Under the pieces are notes generated by a model that worked only from the letters and a program-made list of their open reading frames with translations, had not been told where the DNA came from and did not search any database. A program made the translations under genes and the position numbers. From Martelella mediterranea (GTDB lineage Bacteria; Pseudomonadota; Alphaproteobacteria; Rhizobiales; Rhizobiaceae), in the NCBI GenBank assembly GCA_003001975.1, contig PVUG01000004.1, forward strand, positions 62,001 to 126,000: a DNA stretch of 64,000 bases. The letters are read 5' to 3'. The stretch's first letter is position 1. Each line of letters starts with the position of its first letter. Positions 42,500-52,550 of this stretch are shown here, one piece after another.

Positions 42500-43243
42500 T
42501 CAGGCCGTCTGCTGTTTTTCAAGCGCCTTCAGGGTGGCGGTAATGAAGCTTTCACGGGCGCTGTCCGGCTTGATCCCGCGCGGCTCGTAGACGTGCCGGT
42601 CGAGAAAGAAACCGGTCAGGCGAAAGCCGGCGGCAAGGCCCGGGCGATCGGCCGCCTCGTTGAGGTCGGCGCGCAGAAAATCCGGCAGCGCCAGCATCCG
42701 GTCAGCATAGGGAGCACCGGCCTCCTTTGAGACCGCCCTGCCCGATTTCGGTGAAACATAAACGAGATTTACCGCCGAACCGTTTGCCGCACAGCGCGCC
42801 AGATCAAGCCCGAATCCGAGCTCGTTGAGAAGCGCCAGCTCGAAGCGTACAAACAGCTCGCCCGCCGTCGCCGGGTCTTCCAGATGTGCAATGATCACCT
42901 CGACGGCGTCGCAAAGGTGCCGGTGCGGATCGCGTTCCGGCAGAAGGCGCAGCAGCGCCGCCATGGCCCGCATGCCGTGAAGCGCCGTGGCTGATTGCAT
43001 CAGGAGCCCGGCCCGCTGACTGAGCGGCTCCACCCGGAATTCGCCGAGATGTTCGGAAAGCCGCGCGCGCCATGTCAGCGCAACCCGGTTGCCGGGCTGC
43101 AACACCGGCCTGAGCGCACGGGAACGGCCGCCACGCACCAGCCCCAGATGACGGCCGTGCGCAAGGGTCATGACTTCGGCAATCGCGCTGGTCTCGCCAT
43201 GGCGGCGCATTCCCAGAACTATGCCTTCGTCATGCCACTCCAT
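42500..43243 (-). CDS. recO: DNA repair protein RecO
   Basis: 247 residues. N-terminal OB fold [20 protein letters not shown], then [20 protein letters not shown], and the helical C-terminus ([20 protein letters not shown]). RecO loads RecA with RecF/R at single-strand gaps. Last gene of the rsh-to-recO block, 18 bp after era. Confidence 0.95.
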   Translation of the reverse strand: MEWHDEGIVLGMRRHGETSAIAEVMTLAHGRHLGLVRGGRSRALRPVLQPGNRVALTWRARLSEHLGEFRVEPLSQRAGLLMQSATALHGMRAMAALLRLLPERDPHRHLCDAVEVIIAHLEDPATAGELFVRFELALLNELGFGLDLARCAANGSAVNLVYVSPKSGRAVSKEAGAPYADRMLALPDFLRADLNEAADRPGLAAGFRLTGFFLDRHVYEPRGIKPDSARESFITATLKALEKQQTA

Positions 43244-43261
43244 CGGTCCCGTCCCGTTCGG

Positions 43262-44191
43262 TTATTTCGAGTAGTCGAGCCCCATTTCGCGATAGCGCTC
43301 CGGGTCGTCGCCCCAGTTCTCGCGCACCTTCACGAACAGGAACAGATGAACCTTCTGGTCGAGGATTTCGGCAAGTTCCTTGCGCGCGGCCATGGAGATC
43401 GACTTGATTGCCTCGCCGCCCTTGCCGAGTGCGATTTTCTTCTGGCTGTCGCGTTCCAGATAGATCACCTGCTCGATCCTGACCGATCCGTCCTTGCGTT
43501 CCTCCCATTTCTCGGTCTCGACATGAGCGGAATACGGCAGTTCCTGATGCAGCCGCAAAAACAGTTTTTCGCGGGTGATTTCCGCCGCCAGCTGACGCAT
43601 GGGAAGGTCGGAGATCTGGTCTTCGGGATAATACCACGGCCCTTCCGGCAGGGTCTTTGCAAGATCGTCCATCAGATCGTCACAGCCCGAACCATTGGTG
43701 GCGGAGATCATGTAGGTCCGGTCGAAGGCGATCACGGCATTGGCGGCAGCGGCCAGCGCCAGCAGGTCCTCGTGGCGCACACGGTCAATCTTGTTCAGCA
43801 CCAGAATTTTCGGCTGACGAACCTCCTTCAGCCCCTCCAGAATGGCTTCGGCATCGCCCTTCAGCCCGCGCTCGGCATCAACAAGCAGCATGATCAGATC
43901 GGCATCGCGGGCGCCGCTCCAGGCCGCCGTCACCATGGCGCGGTCCAGCCTGCGGCGCGGTTTGAAAATGCCGGGCGTATCCATGAACACGATCTGGGTG
44001 TGGTCATGGATCGCAATGCCGCGCAGCATGGCGCGGGTGGTCTGGACCTTATGGCTGACAATCGAGACCTTGGCGCCGACGAGACGGTTGACCAGGGTGG
44101 ACTTGCCGGCGTTTGTCGGACCGATCAGGGCGACAAAGCCCGAGCGGGTCGCAACGGCTTCTCCACCACCTGCAGATTCAGTCTCGGTCAT
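43262..44191 (-). CDS. era: GTPase Era
   Basis: 309 residues from the ATG at 44191 with AGGAG 6 nt upstream; a longer frame is not supported. G1 GPTNAGKST, G3 DTPG, G4 NKID, then a KH domain containing IYLERDSQKKIALGKGGEAI. Era checks 16S rRNA 3'-end maturation and 30S assembly. It lies in the rnc-era-recO order. Confidence 0.96.
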   Translation of the reverse strand: MTETESAGGGEAVATRSGFVALIGPTNAGKSTLVNRLVGAKVSIVSHKVQTTRAMLRGIAIHDHTQIVFMDTPGIFKPRRRLDRAMVTAAWSGARDADLIMLLVDAERGLKGDAEAILEGLKEVRQPKILVLNKIDRVRHEDLLALAAAANAVIAFDRTYMISATNGSGCDDLMDDLAKTLPEGPWYYPEDQISDLPMRQLAAEITREKLFLRLHQELPYSAHVETEKWEERKDGSVRIEQVIYLERDSQKKIALGKGGEAIKSISMAARKELAEILDQKVHLFLFVKVRENWGDDPERYREMGLDYSK

Positions 44192-44290
44192 CTGTTTCTC
44201 CTGCGGCCGGCCAGCGCCGAAACCGTTAAACATTGTTTGATTTCAATATACTGCTACGCTGAACGACACCGGCGCATGAACAAAAGCGCA

Positions 44291-44998
44291 TCAGTCTGCG
44301 GGCGTCCAGACACCTTCACGTTCAAGAAGCTTGGTCGCCGCCACCTGTTCGGCAGCCCGCTTCGACCGGTCGACGCCGATCTCCGGCGCCACGCCCTTGA
44401 CCATCACCTTGACCGTAAAACGCGGTTCGTGATCAGGCCCCGAGCGGTCTTCGACATGATAGACCGGCGTTTCGCCGTGATTGGCATGCGCCCATTCCTG
44501 CAATTCGGTCTTGGCATCGCGCCTCAGCGTCACGCCGTCGGCAAAAAGCGGTTTCCAGTGGGTCTCGATGAAACGCCGCGCCGGCGCCAGACCGCCCTCC
44601 AGATAGATCGCGGCAATCACGCTTTCGACCACGTCGGCACGAATGCTGAGAACCCGCTTTCCCGTCAGCTTCTTGACGTCCTGCCCGGTCTTGATGAACC
44701 GATGAAGACCGAGATTATCGGCAACGCGCGCGCAGGCTTCCGCGCTCACAAGCTGGTTGAGGCGAACGGAAAGCTCGCCCTCGCTTGCCGTTGGAAACAG
44801 GGTAAACAGGTTCTCCGCAATCACAAGTCCCAGAACCCGGTCGCCCAGAAACTCGAGACGTTCGTAATTGCCGTCCTTGCCGTTGCGTGCGCTGGAATGG
44901 GTCAGGGCCCTGCCGAGACGCTCGGTGTCGGAAAACTCGAACCCGATCAGCGCGGCCAGTCGTCCCGCTTCTTCCTGCTGTGCACCACGCGCCGCCAT
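44291..44998 (-). CDS. rnc: Ribonuclease III
   Basis: 235 residues. Signature NYERLEFLGDRVLGLVIAEN in the catalytic domain, with RADVVESVIAAIYLEGG, and a C-terminal double-strand RNA-binding domain (KTELQEWAHANHG, ending KRAAEQVAATKLLE). It cuts double-stranded RNA, including rRNA precursors. It starts directly after the lepB stop. Confidence 0.96.
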   Translation of the reverse strand: MAARGAQQEEAGRLAALIGFEFSDTERLGRALTHSSARNGKDGNYERLEFLGDRVLGLVIAENLFTLFPTASEGELSVRLNQLVSAEACARVADNLGLHRFIKTGQDVKKLTGKRVLSIRADVVESVIAAIYLEGGLAPARRFIETHWKPLFADGVTLRRDAKTELQEWAHANHGETPVYHVEDRSGPDHEPRFTVKVMVKGVAPEIGVDRSKRAAEQVAATKLLEREGVWTPAD

Positions 44999-45745
44999 TC
45001 AGCCACCGATAACCTTGAACACGCGGTCCCAGCGCATGTTGAACGGCCACTTCCAGATTTCGGCAAACGACGTGTCGTTGCCGAGCGAGAAGAAGATCAG
45101 GCTGGCGCGACCAACAAGGTTCTCCGCCGGAACGAAGCCGACATCGAAACGGCTGTCGAGCGAATTGTCGCGGTTGTCGCCCATCATGAAATAATGGCCC
45201 TCGGGGACGATGAATTCGCGGGTATTGTCGCCCGGCGAATTGCGAAGCTCATCGAGCGTGTCGTAGCTGACGCCGTCCGGCAAGGTTTCGCGAAACACCG
45301 GAATATTGCGGCCAGGGTCCCTGCGATAATCGGAGGTGAAGGTGCCGTCGGACGTGCGCGGAACCGGTTCGCCGTTCAGGTAAAGGATATCGTCCCGGAC
45401 CTGAACGCGGTCGCCCGGCAGGCCAATCACGCGCTTGATGTAGTCGACCTCCGGATTCGGCGGATAGCGGAAAACCACGACATCACCACGCTCAGGATCG
45501 GAACCGAAAATGCGGCCTTCGAACAGGTTGGGCGAAAACGGCAGCGAATATTTCGAATAGCCGTAGGAAAACTTGTTCACGAACAGGTAGTCACCGACAA
45601 GAAGCGTCGGCATCATCGAGCCTGAGGGAATCGTAAACGGCTGGAACAGAAACGTCTTGATCACCAGTGCCAGCAGCAACGCCTGAACAATAACCTTGAC
45701 GTTGCTCCACAGCGAACTTTCCTGCTTTTCTTCTTTTTCGGCCAC
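44999..45745 (-). CDS. lepB: Signal peptidase I
   Basis: 248 residues; GTG at 45745 chosen because AAGGAA lies 9 nt upstream (another GTG at 45766 gives 255 residues). One hydrophobic helix (about 14-36) precedes PFTIPSGSMMPTLLVGD with the nucleophile Ser, and GDVVVFRYPPNPEVDYIKRV with the general-base Lys; GDNRDNSLDSR is also kept. It cleaves signal peptides at the inner membrane. Confidence 0.95.
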   Translation of the reverse strand: MAEKEEKQESSLWSNVKVIVQALLLALVIKTFLFQPFTIPSGSMMPTLLVGDYLFVNKFSYGYSKYSLPFSPNLFEGRIFGSDPERGDVVVFRYPPNPEVDYIKRVIGLPGDRVQVRDDILYLNGEPVPRTSDGTFTSDYRRDPGRNIPVFRETLPDGVSYDTLDELRNSPGDNTREFIVPEGHYFMMGDNRDNSLDSRFDVGFVPAENLVGRASLIFFSLGNDTSFAEIWKWPFNMRWDRVFKVIGG

Positions 45746-45837
45746 GCAGTGCTTTCCTTCTTTCACCCAGGCTGTCCGTTTGCCCGAGCTTTAGCCCCTT
45801 CACCGGGATCAGGCAATGTTTTTAAGCCAATATGCCG

Positions 45838-46233
45838 TTACTGCACAGCTTCGATAATCACGAAAGCCTGCGCCAATGGATAGTCGTCCGTGATCGTGAC
45901 ATGAATACGGGCCTCACAGCCCGCCGGCATCATCTGCGCCAGCAGATCGGCCGCAACACCGGTCAGCTCCATTGTCGGCTTGCCGCCGGGCAGGTTGACC
46001 ACCCCCATATCCCGCCAGAACACGCCGCGGGCAATGCCGGTGCCCAGCGCCTTCGCACAGGCTTCCTTGGCCGCAAACCGTTTGGCATAGGATGCCGCGC
46101 GATTGCGGCGATGATCGGACTTTTCCTGCTCGATTTCGGTGAAACAGCGCGCGGTGAACCGCTCGCCGAAACGCGTGATCATGCGTTCGATCCGCCTGAT
46201 ATCGATGAGATCGCTGCCCAGCCCGACAATCAT
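45838..46233 (-). CDS. acpS: Holo-[acyl-carrier-protein] synthase
   Basis: 131 residues from the ATG at 46233 ([19 protein letters not shown]). The magnesium-binding Asp is in GSDLIDI and the Glu in [18 protein letters not shown]. It transfers phosphopantetheine to ACPs, which would include AcpXL encoded elsewhere in the window. The frame extends upstream but without conserved sequence. Confidence 0.95.
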   Translation of the reverse strand: MIVGLGSDLIDIRRIERMITRFGERFTARCFTEIEQEKSDHRRNRAASYAKRFAAKEACAKALGTGIARGVFWRDMGVVNLPGGKPTMELTGVAADLLAQMMPAGCEARIHVTITDDYPLAQAFVIIEAVQ

Positions 46234-46261
46234 CTGTTTTCTCCGTACACGGCCTGTCCGC

Positions 46262-46852
46262 TCAGCTCTTGGTGCCTTCGGCGACCGATGTCTGCTTGCC
46301 GTCCGGCTTGTTGGCGCGCGCGGCGAGCATGGCCTGGCGCCGCTGCTGAAACGACTGCACGGCAAAATAGGTGAGCGCGTAGAACATCAGTCCGCTCAGC
46401 AAGGCGGGCAGTATCGAACCGACGGCCATCGGCTCCAGCAGCGGCCGCCAGAGGTCCGACAGTTCAAAGCGATGCACCAGATCGACGAGATTGATATGGT
46501 CGCGCTCTGCCGCACTGCGGCCCAGAAGCGCACTGCCGAACCGCCAGGTGGAAATCCAGATGAAGGGAAATGTCAGCGGATTGCCGAATGCCGTACCGAG
46601 GGCTGCGGCGGCATAATTGCCGCCGAACAGAAAGGCGAGCGCAAAGGCTGAGACGAAATGCCCCCCGATAAAGGGCGTCCATGAAACCGCAACACCGGCG
46701 GCAATGCCCATGGCGATTGCATGCGGGGTGGCCCTGAGGCGGACCGTACGGTGATAAAGGTAGACCGGCACGCGCCAAAAGCCCTTTTTGGGCCAGAATG
46801 CGGCGCGAAACCGCTGCCAATAATTTGCCTGGGAACGTCTCTTAAAAAGCAT
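46262..46852 (-). CDS. DUF2062 membrane protein
   Basis: 196 residues, with two to three hydrophobic segments. [20 protein letters not shown] and [15 protein letters not shown] are DUF2062 marks. Role unknown. In rhizobia it sits between rsh and acpS, as here. Confidence 0.9.
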   Translation of the reverse strand: MLFKRRSQANYWQRFRAAFWPKKGFWRVPVYLYHRTVRLRATPHAIAMGIAAGVAVSWTPFIGGHFVSAFALAFLFGGNYAAAALGTAFGNPLTFPFIWISTWRFGSALLGRSAAERDHINLVDLVHRFELSDLWRPLLEPMAVGSILPALLSGLMFYALTYFAVQSFQQRRQAMLAARANKPDGKQTSVAEGTKS

Positions 46853-46994
46853 CGCCTAGTTTTGACATCCGACGGGGTGATTGCAAGGGCCGATGCATTC
46901 GAGTGCGCGTTTGACCGGCAGATGAACGACGGGTTCGTCCATACCCTGTCTTCCTGCGTACGCCTGCGGATGTCAACTCCACCAGGCGGTTTTG

Positions 46995-47156
46995 TCAGCC
47001 CTGGTTTTGCTCACCCGAATGCCGTTCGGGCGTTGGACGGTTGGGATCGAAGCTGTGGTCGATATTGTCGATCACATGCTTGACGCCCCCGACTTCCTTC
47101 TCGGAAACCTTTGGACTGGTAAAGCGCTTGAAGAAGCGCATCAGACGGTCCAGCAT
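46995..47156 (-). CDS. Small protein of 53 residues between rsh and the DUF2062 gene
   Basis: The ATG at 47156 follows a GGAAAGGTAGG region, and the TGA is at 46995-46997. The product begins MLDRLMRFFKRFTSPKVSEK and continues with VKHVIDNIDHSFDPNRP; it has a basic amphipathic N-terminal helix and a polar, acidic tail. No family recognised. The position inside a conserved block, a plausible ribosome-binding site and sensible codons support it. The helix could be membrane-associated. Confidence 0.6.
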   Translation of the reverse strand: MLDRLMRFFKRFTSPKVSEKEVGGVKHVIDNIDHSFDPNRPTPERHSGEQNQG

Positions 47157-47261
47157 CTTGCACCTACCTTTCCGCGTCAGATCTGTCTGCGACAGATAGA
47201 AACGCTATGGGAAAGACGCGGCAAAAACGTGGAAAGTTCCAATTTTTTTTGAAATTTCGGC

Positions 47262-49466
47262 CTATTCGAACAGGCGGCTGACGGTGGCGACGCAGTCAAG
47301 CGCCTGAAGCTGGTTCAGGGTCTGCGTCAGCTGGCGCAGGTCCCAGACCTCCATATCCATGGTGACCTCGGCGAAATCCTCGGCAACGACCTTCATCTGG
47401 ATCGTGCGGATGTTTACGCCCAGCGTCGCGATCGTCTCGGTAATCCGGGCAAGCGTTCCCGGCTCGTTCAGCACACTGATGCCGACCCGGGCACGAAAGC
47501 GCTTGTCGTTGGTGGAGTCGATATCCCAGCGGATATCGATCCAGCGGTCCGGTTCGTCATCGAAATGCTGCAGGTCCGGAGACTGGATCGGGTATACGGT
47601 GATGCTGCCGTCATCGCCGGCAATGCCGACGATGCGGTCGCCGGGTACAGCGCCTGTCGGGGCAAACCGCACGGTTGCGCCGGCATTGAGACCACGCAGG
47701 GGAAAACTGCCCGGCGCCGGCTCGCCTTCGGCCGTTTCGGGAAGCTTGAAGGCCATGCCCTCGCCTTTGGGAAGGCTGACCCAGCCCTCCTCGCTGCTGG
47801 GCTTGACGGTGACGCGCTCATCCTTGTGGTCGGGGAAGACGGCGCGCAGCACATCGCCTGACGACAGTTCGTTGCGCCCGACGGCGGCAATCACGTCCTC
47901 GACGTCGGTCTGGCCGAGACGGTGCAGCACGGTTGAAAGCACTTCGCGCGAGAACGTCTTGCCGGAGCGGGCAAACGTGCGCTCCAGAATGCGGTAACCA
48001 AGGCCGCTATACTGTTTGCGGATCGCCGCGCGCGTTGCACGCCGGATGGCCGCGCGCGCCTTGCCGGTGACAACGATCCCTTCCCAGGCCGGCGGCGGAA
48101 CCTGCACGCCCGAGCGGATGATCTCCACCTCATCGCCATTGTTGAGCCGCGTGACCAGCGGCATCATCCGGCCGTTCACCTTGGCGCCCACACAGGTATC
48201 GCCGACATTGGTGTGCACGGCATAGGCAAAGTCGATCGGCGTGGCGTCCTTCGGCAGCGCGATCAGTTTGCCCTTGGGCGTGAAGCAGAACACCTGATCC
48301 TGGAAAAGCTCAAGCTTGGTGTGCTCGAGGAACTCTTCGGGGCTGTCGCCTTCCGCCAGCGCCTCGATGGTCTTGCGGAACCAGGAGAAGACGCTGGTTT
48401 CCTCATCATCGACCTGCCCCTTGACGGTGCGACCATCCTTGTAGAGCGCATGCGCCGCGATACCGTATTCCGCGACCTCGTGCATGTGCTTGGTACGGAT
48501 CTGCAGTTCGATACGCTGCCGCATCGGCCCGATGATGGTGGTGTGCAGCGACTGATAGCCGTTCTGCTTGGGGTTGGAGATGTAGTCCTTGAACCGCTCC
48601 GGCACCATCCGCCAGGTGGTGTGCACCAGCCCGAGCGCGCGGTAACACGTCTCCACCTCGTCAACGATGATGCGGAAACCGTAAAGATCGGACATTTGCT
48701 CGAAGGAGAGCGATTTCGACTGCATCTTGTTGAAGATCGAAAACGCCTTTTTCTGCCGGCCCTTGACCTTGACGTCTTCAAGGCCCTGCGCCTGAAGCAG
48801 CGCCCTCAGTTCATCTTCAATGCTCTTGACCAGCGCTTCGTTCTGGCCGGAAAGGTCCTGCAGCTTGCCGTTGATGGTCTGGTAGGCATCGGGATTGATA
48901 TACTGGAAAGACAGGTCTTCCAGTTCCTCGCGCATGTCCTGCATGCCCATGCGCCCGGCAAGCGGCGCATAGATTTCCATCGTTTCCTCTGAAATACGAC
49001 GACGCTTGTCGGGGCGCATGTAATAGAGCGTGCGCATATTGTGCAGACGGTCGGCGAGCTTGACCAGAAGCACGCGGACATCGTCGGCCACCGAAAGCAG
49101 AAGCTTGCGCAGGTTTTCGGCCTGCTGGGCCTTGCGCGACACAAGGTCGAGCCGCTTGATCTTGGTAAGCCCCTCGACCAGCGCACCGATCTCGTCGCCG
49201 AAAAAGGCGTCGATTTCAGCGCGCGTCGCCGATGTATCCTCGATCGTGTCATGCAGCAGCGCCACGGCGATCGTTGACTCGTCCATATGCAGGTCGGTCA
49301 GGATCGCGGCCACTTCAAGCGGATGCGAAATATAGGGGTCGCCGCTGGCGCGCCTTTGCCGGCCATGTTTCTGCATGGCATAGACGTAAGCCTTGTTGAG
49401 CAACGCAATATCGGCGTCAGGCTTGTATTTCTGTACCCGCTCAACAAGTTCGTATTGCCGCATCAT
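47262..49466 (-). CDS. rsh: Bifunctional (p)ppGpp synthetase/hydrolase
   Basis: 734 residues. The HD hydrolase domain has SHPLEVAAILTDLHMDE and ALLHDTIEDT; the synthetase domain has YGFRIIVDEVETCYRALGLV and NPKQNGYQSLHTTIIGP; then TGS (VFCFTPKGKLIALPKDATPI) and a C-terminal ACT domain. Alphaproteobacteria carry this single RelA/SpoT homologue, which makes and removes the stringent-response alarmone. It lies downstream of rpoZ, whose product binds ppGpp in RNA polymerase. Confidence 0.96.
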   Translation of the reverse strand: MMRQYELVERVQKYKPDADIALLNKAYVYAMQKHGRQRRASGDPYISHPLEVAAILTDLHMDESTIAVALLHDTIEDTSATRAEIDAFFGDEIGALVEGLTKIKRLDLVSRKAQQAENLRKLLLSVADDVRVLLVKLADRLHNMRTLYYMRPDKRRRISEETMEIYAPLAGRMGMQDMREELEDLSFQYINPDAYQTINGKLQDLSGQNEALVKSIEDELRALLQAQGLEDVKVKGRQKKAFSIFNKMQSKSLSFEQMSDLYGFRIIVDEVETCYRALGLVHTTWRMVPERFKDYISNPKQNGYQSLHTTIIGPMRQRIELQIRTKHMHEVAEYGIAAHALYKDGRTVKGQVDDEETSVFSWFRKTIEALAEGDSPEEFLEHTKLELFQDQVFCFTPKGKLIALPKDATPIDFAYAVHTNVGDTCVGAKVNGRMMPLVTRLNNGDEVEIIRSGVQVPPPAWEGIVVTGKARAAIRRATRAAIRKQYSGLGYRILERTFARSGKTFSREVLSTVLHRLGQTDVEDVIAAVGRNELSSGDVLRAVFPDHKDERVTVKPSSEEGWVSLPKGEGMAFKLPETAEGEPAPGSFPLRGLNAGATVRFAPTGAVPGDRIVGIAGDDGSITVYPIQSPDLQHFDDEPDRWIDIRWDIDSTNDKRFRARVGISVLNEPGTLARITETIATLGVNIRTIQMKVVAEDFAEVTMDMEVWDLRQLTQTLNQLQALDCVATVSRLFE

Positions 49467-49575
49467 GACTGAAAGACCGGGCCCGGGCGGGCTTTATACG
49501 GGTCAGGCGCGGCCCGTTCTGACAAGAAAAACAGGAAAACGGATAGCGGGGCGCTAGGCCCCGCTTGAAATGCGA

Positions 49576-49980
49576 TCAGTAATCGTCGCCTTTTTCCGGC
49601 GGAACCAGTCCCTCGATACCGGCACGAAGCTCTTCTTCCGACATCTGGTCGAAAGGAATGGCCTCGGGCTGATCGGGACGGTCTGCGGTTTCCTCGCCGA
49701 CATCGTCTTCCGAGGAAGCGCTCTGGGTCGTTTCCGCTTCAGGCTCGTCCACTTCGACGTGACGCTGCAGGGAATGGATCAGGTCTTCCTTGAGGTCGTC
49801 GGGCGAAAGTGTCTCGTCAGCGATCTCACGCAGTGCGACAACGGGATTCTTGTCATTGTCGCGGTCGACAGTTATCGGAGCGCCCTGGGAAATAAGACGC
49901 GCACGATGACCGGCGAGCAATACAAGATCGAACCGGTTGTCAACTTTGTCGATACAGTCTTCAACTGTGACACGTGCCAT
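49576..49980 (-). CDS. rpoZ: RNA polymerase omega subunit
   Basis: 134 residues from the ATG at 49980 ([20 protein letters not shown]); an upstream in-frame ATG at 50031 adds 17 unlikely residues. The core [20 protein letters not shown] and ALREIADE are clear. The C-terminal half is an acidic, Glu/Asp/Pro-rich tail typical of alphaproteobacteria. It is 109 bp upstream of rsh. Confidence 0.95.
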   Translation of the reverse strand: MARVTVEDCIDKVDNRFDLVLLAGHRARLISQGAPITVDRDNDKNPVVALREIADETLSPDDLKEDLIHSLQRHVEVDEPEAETTQSASSEDDVGEETADRPDQPEAIPFDQMSEEELRAGIEGLVPPEKGDDY

Positions 49981-50264
49981 TGACTGTCCTTTTAGGTGAT
50001 TTCTGTGGAATTGCCTCTCATAGAGATTCATAAATCGGAATTCAAGAGCGTATTTTCAAGCTCGCCCAATGGTTTTGAACCAATGAGGATATTTCCCGAC
50101 AACCATAATAACTGTGGGTTGAATATTGCCGAATCATGTCTAAATCAATAATGGGTGGCCAGCCGGCACACCAATCATTAGACTGTATATATTGTCGAGA
50201 TTTTTTACCGCGGCCTTGGGTTCGGGCCATGCAATTCAGCAGGTTTTAGTGAAGGATATTTTCC

Positions 50265-50849
50265 ATGTTTGACCCGCGCGAAAAAATTGCGCTCTTTATA
50301 GACGGAGCGAACCTGTATGCCGCCTCGAAAAGCCTGGGGTTTGACATAGACTACCGCAAGCTGCTGAAAACCTTCAGCGAGAAGGCCTACCTTCTGCGTG
50401 CATATTATTATACCGCTTTGATCGAAGATCAGGAATATTCCTCGATCCGGCCGCTGATCGACTGGCTGGATTACAACGGCTACAAGGTTGTCACCAAGCC
50501 CGCCAAGGAATTCACCGACTCCATGGGACGCCGGAAGATAAAGGGCAACATGGATATCGAACTGGCCATTGACGCGATGGAGCAGTGTTCGACCGTCGAC
50601 CATCTGGTCATTTTTTCCGGCGATGGCGATTTCACCACGCTCGTTGAAGCGGTGCAGCGCAAGGGGCGCAAGGTTTCGGTGGTCTCGACCATGGCAACAC
50701 AGCCGCCGATGATTGCCGATGACCTGCGCCGCCAGGCCGATCATTTCATCGATCTTGCCTCGCTGAGATCGCAGGTCGGCCGCGAACTGTCCGAACGTCC
50801 GCAGCGCGAGCGGGCTGCAGAGGTCGTTCCCTCCGACTTCGACGACTGA
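50265..50849 (+). CDS. NYN-domain (LabA/DUF88) protein
   Basis: 194 residues. The PIN-like NYN fold shows FIDGANLYAASKSLG at the start, KGNMDIELAIDAMEQ, and VIFSGDGDFTTLVEAVQRKG with conserved Asp residues of a possible nuclease centre. Family members are thought to process RNA; none of the substrates is readable here. Divergent from rpoZ across 284 bp of AT-rich spacer, which contains no other gene. Confidence 0.88.
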   Translation: MFDPREKIALFIDGANLYAASKSLGFDIDYRKLLKTFSEKAYLLRAYYYTALIEDQEYSSIRPLIDWLDYNGYKVVTKPAKEFTDSMGRRKIKGNMDIELAIDAMEQCSTVDHLVIFSGDGDFTTLVEAVQRKGRKVSVVSTMATQPPMIADDLRRQADHFIDLASLRSQVGRELSERPQRERAAEVVPSDFDD

Positions 50850-50942
50850 CAGATTTCAGAACACGCAATCCGGAAGGTCGCATCACCGTGACCGGACCGC
50901 GGGCGTGGGACACCAAACGCAACATCAAGGTGGCCGCCCGCA

Positions 50943-51422
50943 TCAACCGAGTTGCTTCAAAAGCCTGCTCTTTTCCCGGTTCCAGTCACGCTTCTTGACC
51001 GTCTCGCGCTTGTCATGGGCTTTTTTACCCTTGCCCAGGGCCATCTGCAGCTTCGCCAGCCCGCGCTCGTTGAAATAGAGTTTTAGCGGGATCAGCGTCA
51101 TGCCCTCGCGGTTGACCGCCGAGCGCAACCGGCTGATTTCCCGGCGGCTGAGCAGCAGCTTGCGGCGGCGACGCGGCTCGTGATTGAAGCGGTTGCCCTG
51201 CAGGTATTCAGGGACATACGAATTGATCAGCCACATCTCGCCATCCTCGTCGGAGGCGTAGGATTCGGCGATATTCGACTTACCCTCGCGCAATGACTTC
51301 ACCTCGGTCCCGGTCAGAACCAGGCCCGCCTCGAACGTGTCGAGAATCTCGTAGTTGAACCGCGCCTTGCGGTTTTCGGCGACGGTCTTGAATGCGCCGC
51401 CCTTGCTGCCTTTCGGAGCCAT
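50943..51422 (-). CDS. smpB: SsrA-binding protein SmpB
   Basis: 159 residues. [36 protein letters not shown], and the basic C-terminal tail [17 protein letters not shown] are typical. It brings tmRNA to stalled ribosomes. Downstream of dapA, the usual order in rhizobia. The tmRNA gene itself was not seen in this window. Confidence 0.96.
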   Translation of the reverse strand: MAPKGSKGGAFKTVAENRKARFNYEILDTFEAGLVLTGTEVKSLREGKSNIAESYASDEDGEMWLINSYVPEYLQGNRFNHEPRRRRKLLLSRREISRLRSAVNREGMTLIPLKLYFNERGLAKLQMALGKGKKAHDKRETVKKRDWNREKSRLLKQLG

Positions 51423-51458
51423 GGTCTTTTTCCGTTCCTTGAGCGGCGCTTCGCGCGA

Positions 51459-52340
51459 TCAGTCGATCAGGCCGGCATGCCGCAAAGCGGCGTCGATGGC
51501 ATTGGCCGTTCTTTCCTCCACGCCGAGCAGCGGCAGACGCACCGTATCGCCCATCCGCCCGATTTTCTTCAGCGCATACTTAGTGCCGCTGACGCCGGGT
51601 TCAAGAAACAATGCCTTGTGCAGCGGCATCAGCCTGTCCTGACAGGTAAGCGCAGTCTTGAAATCGCCCGCCAGAAGCGCGGTCTGAAGCTCGGAACAGA
51701 GCTTCGGCGCCACATTGGCCGTAACCGAGATGCAGCCGACGCCGCCTTCGGCGACAAAGCCGTGAGCGGTGGCATCCTCACCGGAAATCTGCACGAAATC
51801 CGGTCCGCAGGAGATGCGCTGCTCGCAGACACGCTCCAGCTTGCCGGTGGCATCCTTGACGCCAACGATATTGGAATAGGTCTTTGCAAGCTGCCCCATG
51901 GTTTCCGGCAGCATGTCGATGACCGAGCGCGGCGGAATATTGTAGATGATGATCGGCAGCGTGATCGCCTCGGCAACTGCCGCAAAATGGGCAAAAAGCC
52001 CCTTCTGGGTCGGCTTGTTGTAATAGGGCGTTACCACCAGCACCGCATCGGCGCCGGCCTTTTCCGCATGCTGGGCCAGATCGATCGCTTCGCGCGTATT
52101 GTTGGAGCCGGCGCCGGCAATGACGGGCACGCGGCCGGCAGCGGCCTCCACACAGAGATCGACAACACGCCGGTGCTCGTCATGGCTGAGCGTCGGCGAT
52201 TCACCGGTGGTTCCGGCCGGCACCAGCCCATGGCTGCCTGCCTCGATCAACCAGTTGATGTGATCGACAAAACCCGCCTCGTCCAGCGCTCCGCTTTCGG
52301 TAAACGGGGAGACGAGAGCGGGAATGGACCCCTTGAACAT
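51459..52340 (-). CDS. dapA: 4-hydroxy-tetrahydrodipicolinate synthase
   Basis: 293 residues from the ATG at 52340 ([13 protein letters not shown]). [14 protein letters not shown] carries the substrate threonines, [11 protein letters not shown] the catalytic Tyr, and [13 protein letters not shown] the Schiff-base Lys. It condenses pyruvate with aspartate semialdehyde for lysine and peptidoglycan. Divergent from the lytic transglycosylase gene. Confidence 0.96.
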   Translation of the reverse strand: MFKGSIPALVSPFTESGALDEAGFVDHINWLIEAGSHGLVPAGTTGESPTLSHDEHRRVVDLCVEAAAGRVPVIAGAGSNNTREAIDLAQHAEKAGADAVLVVTPYYNKPTQKGLFAHFAAVAEAITLPIIIYNIPPRSVIDMLPETMGQLAKTYSNIVGVKDATGKLERVCEQRISCGPDFVQISGEDATAHGFVAEGGVGCISVTANVAPKLCSELQTALLAGDFKTALTCQDRLMPLHKALFLEPGVSGTKYALKKIGRMGDTVRLPLLGVEERTANAIDAALRHAGLID

Positions 52341-52550
52341 GCAGTATCTCCTGGCGGCGTTCATTTTAAAGCCGCATTCCTGTTTTAAAAATCGAGCGCA
52401 CCATAATGCCGGACATGGGGCACTGCAAGCATTGCGTTCGGTGATGGAGGGGTCTTCCGCCACCCTTGAAAATCATCAGGGTTAAGGCGATCTTAACCGA
52501 GAAGACCGATAGTTTCAGGCGCTGTTGAATTCGATCCCCGGGACGCTCGA

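Noticed and set aside
42995-45625. A long rightward open frame of 876 codons across recO, era, rnc and lepB
   Set aside because: It is antisense to four well-supported genes with catalytic motifs and is an effect of high G+C content.
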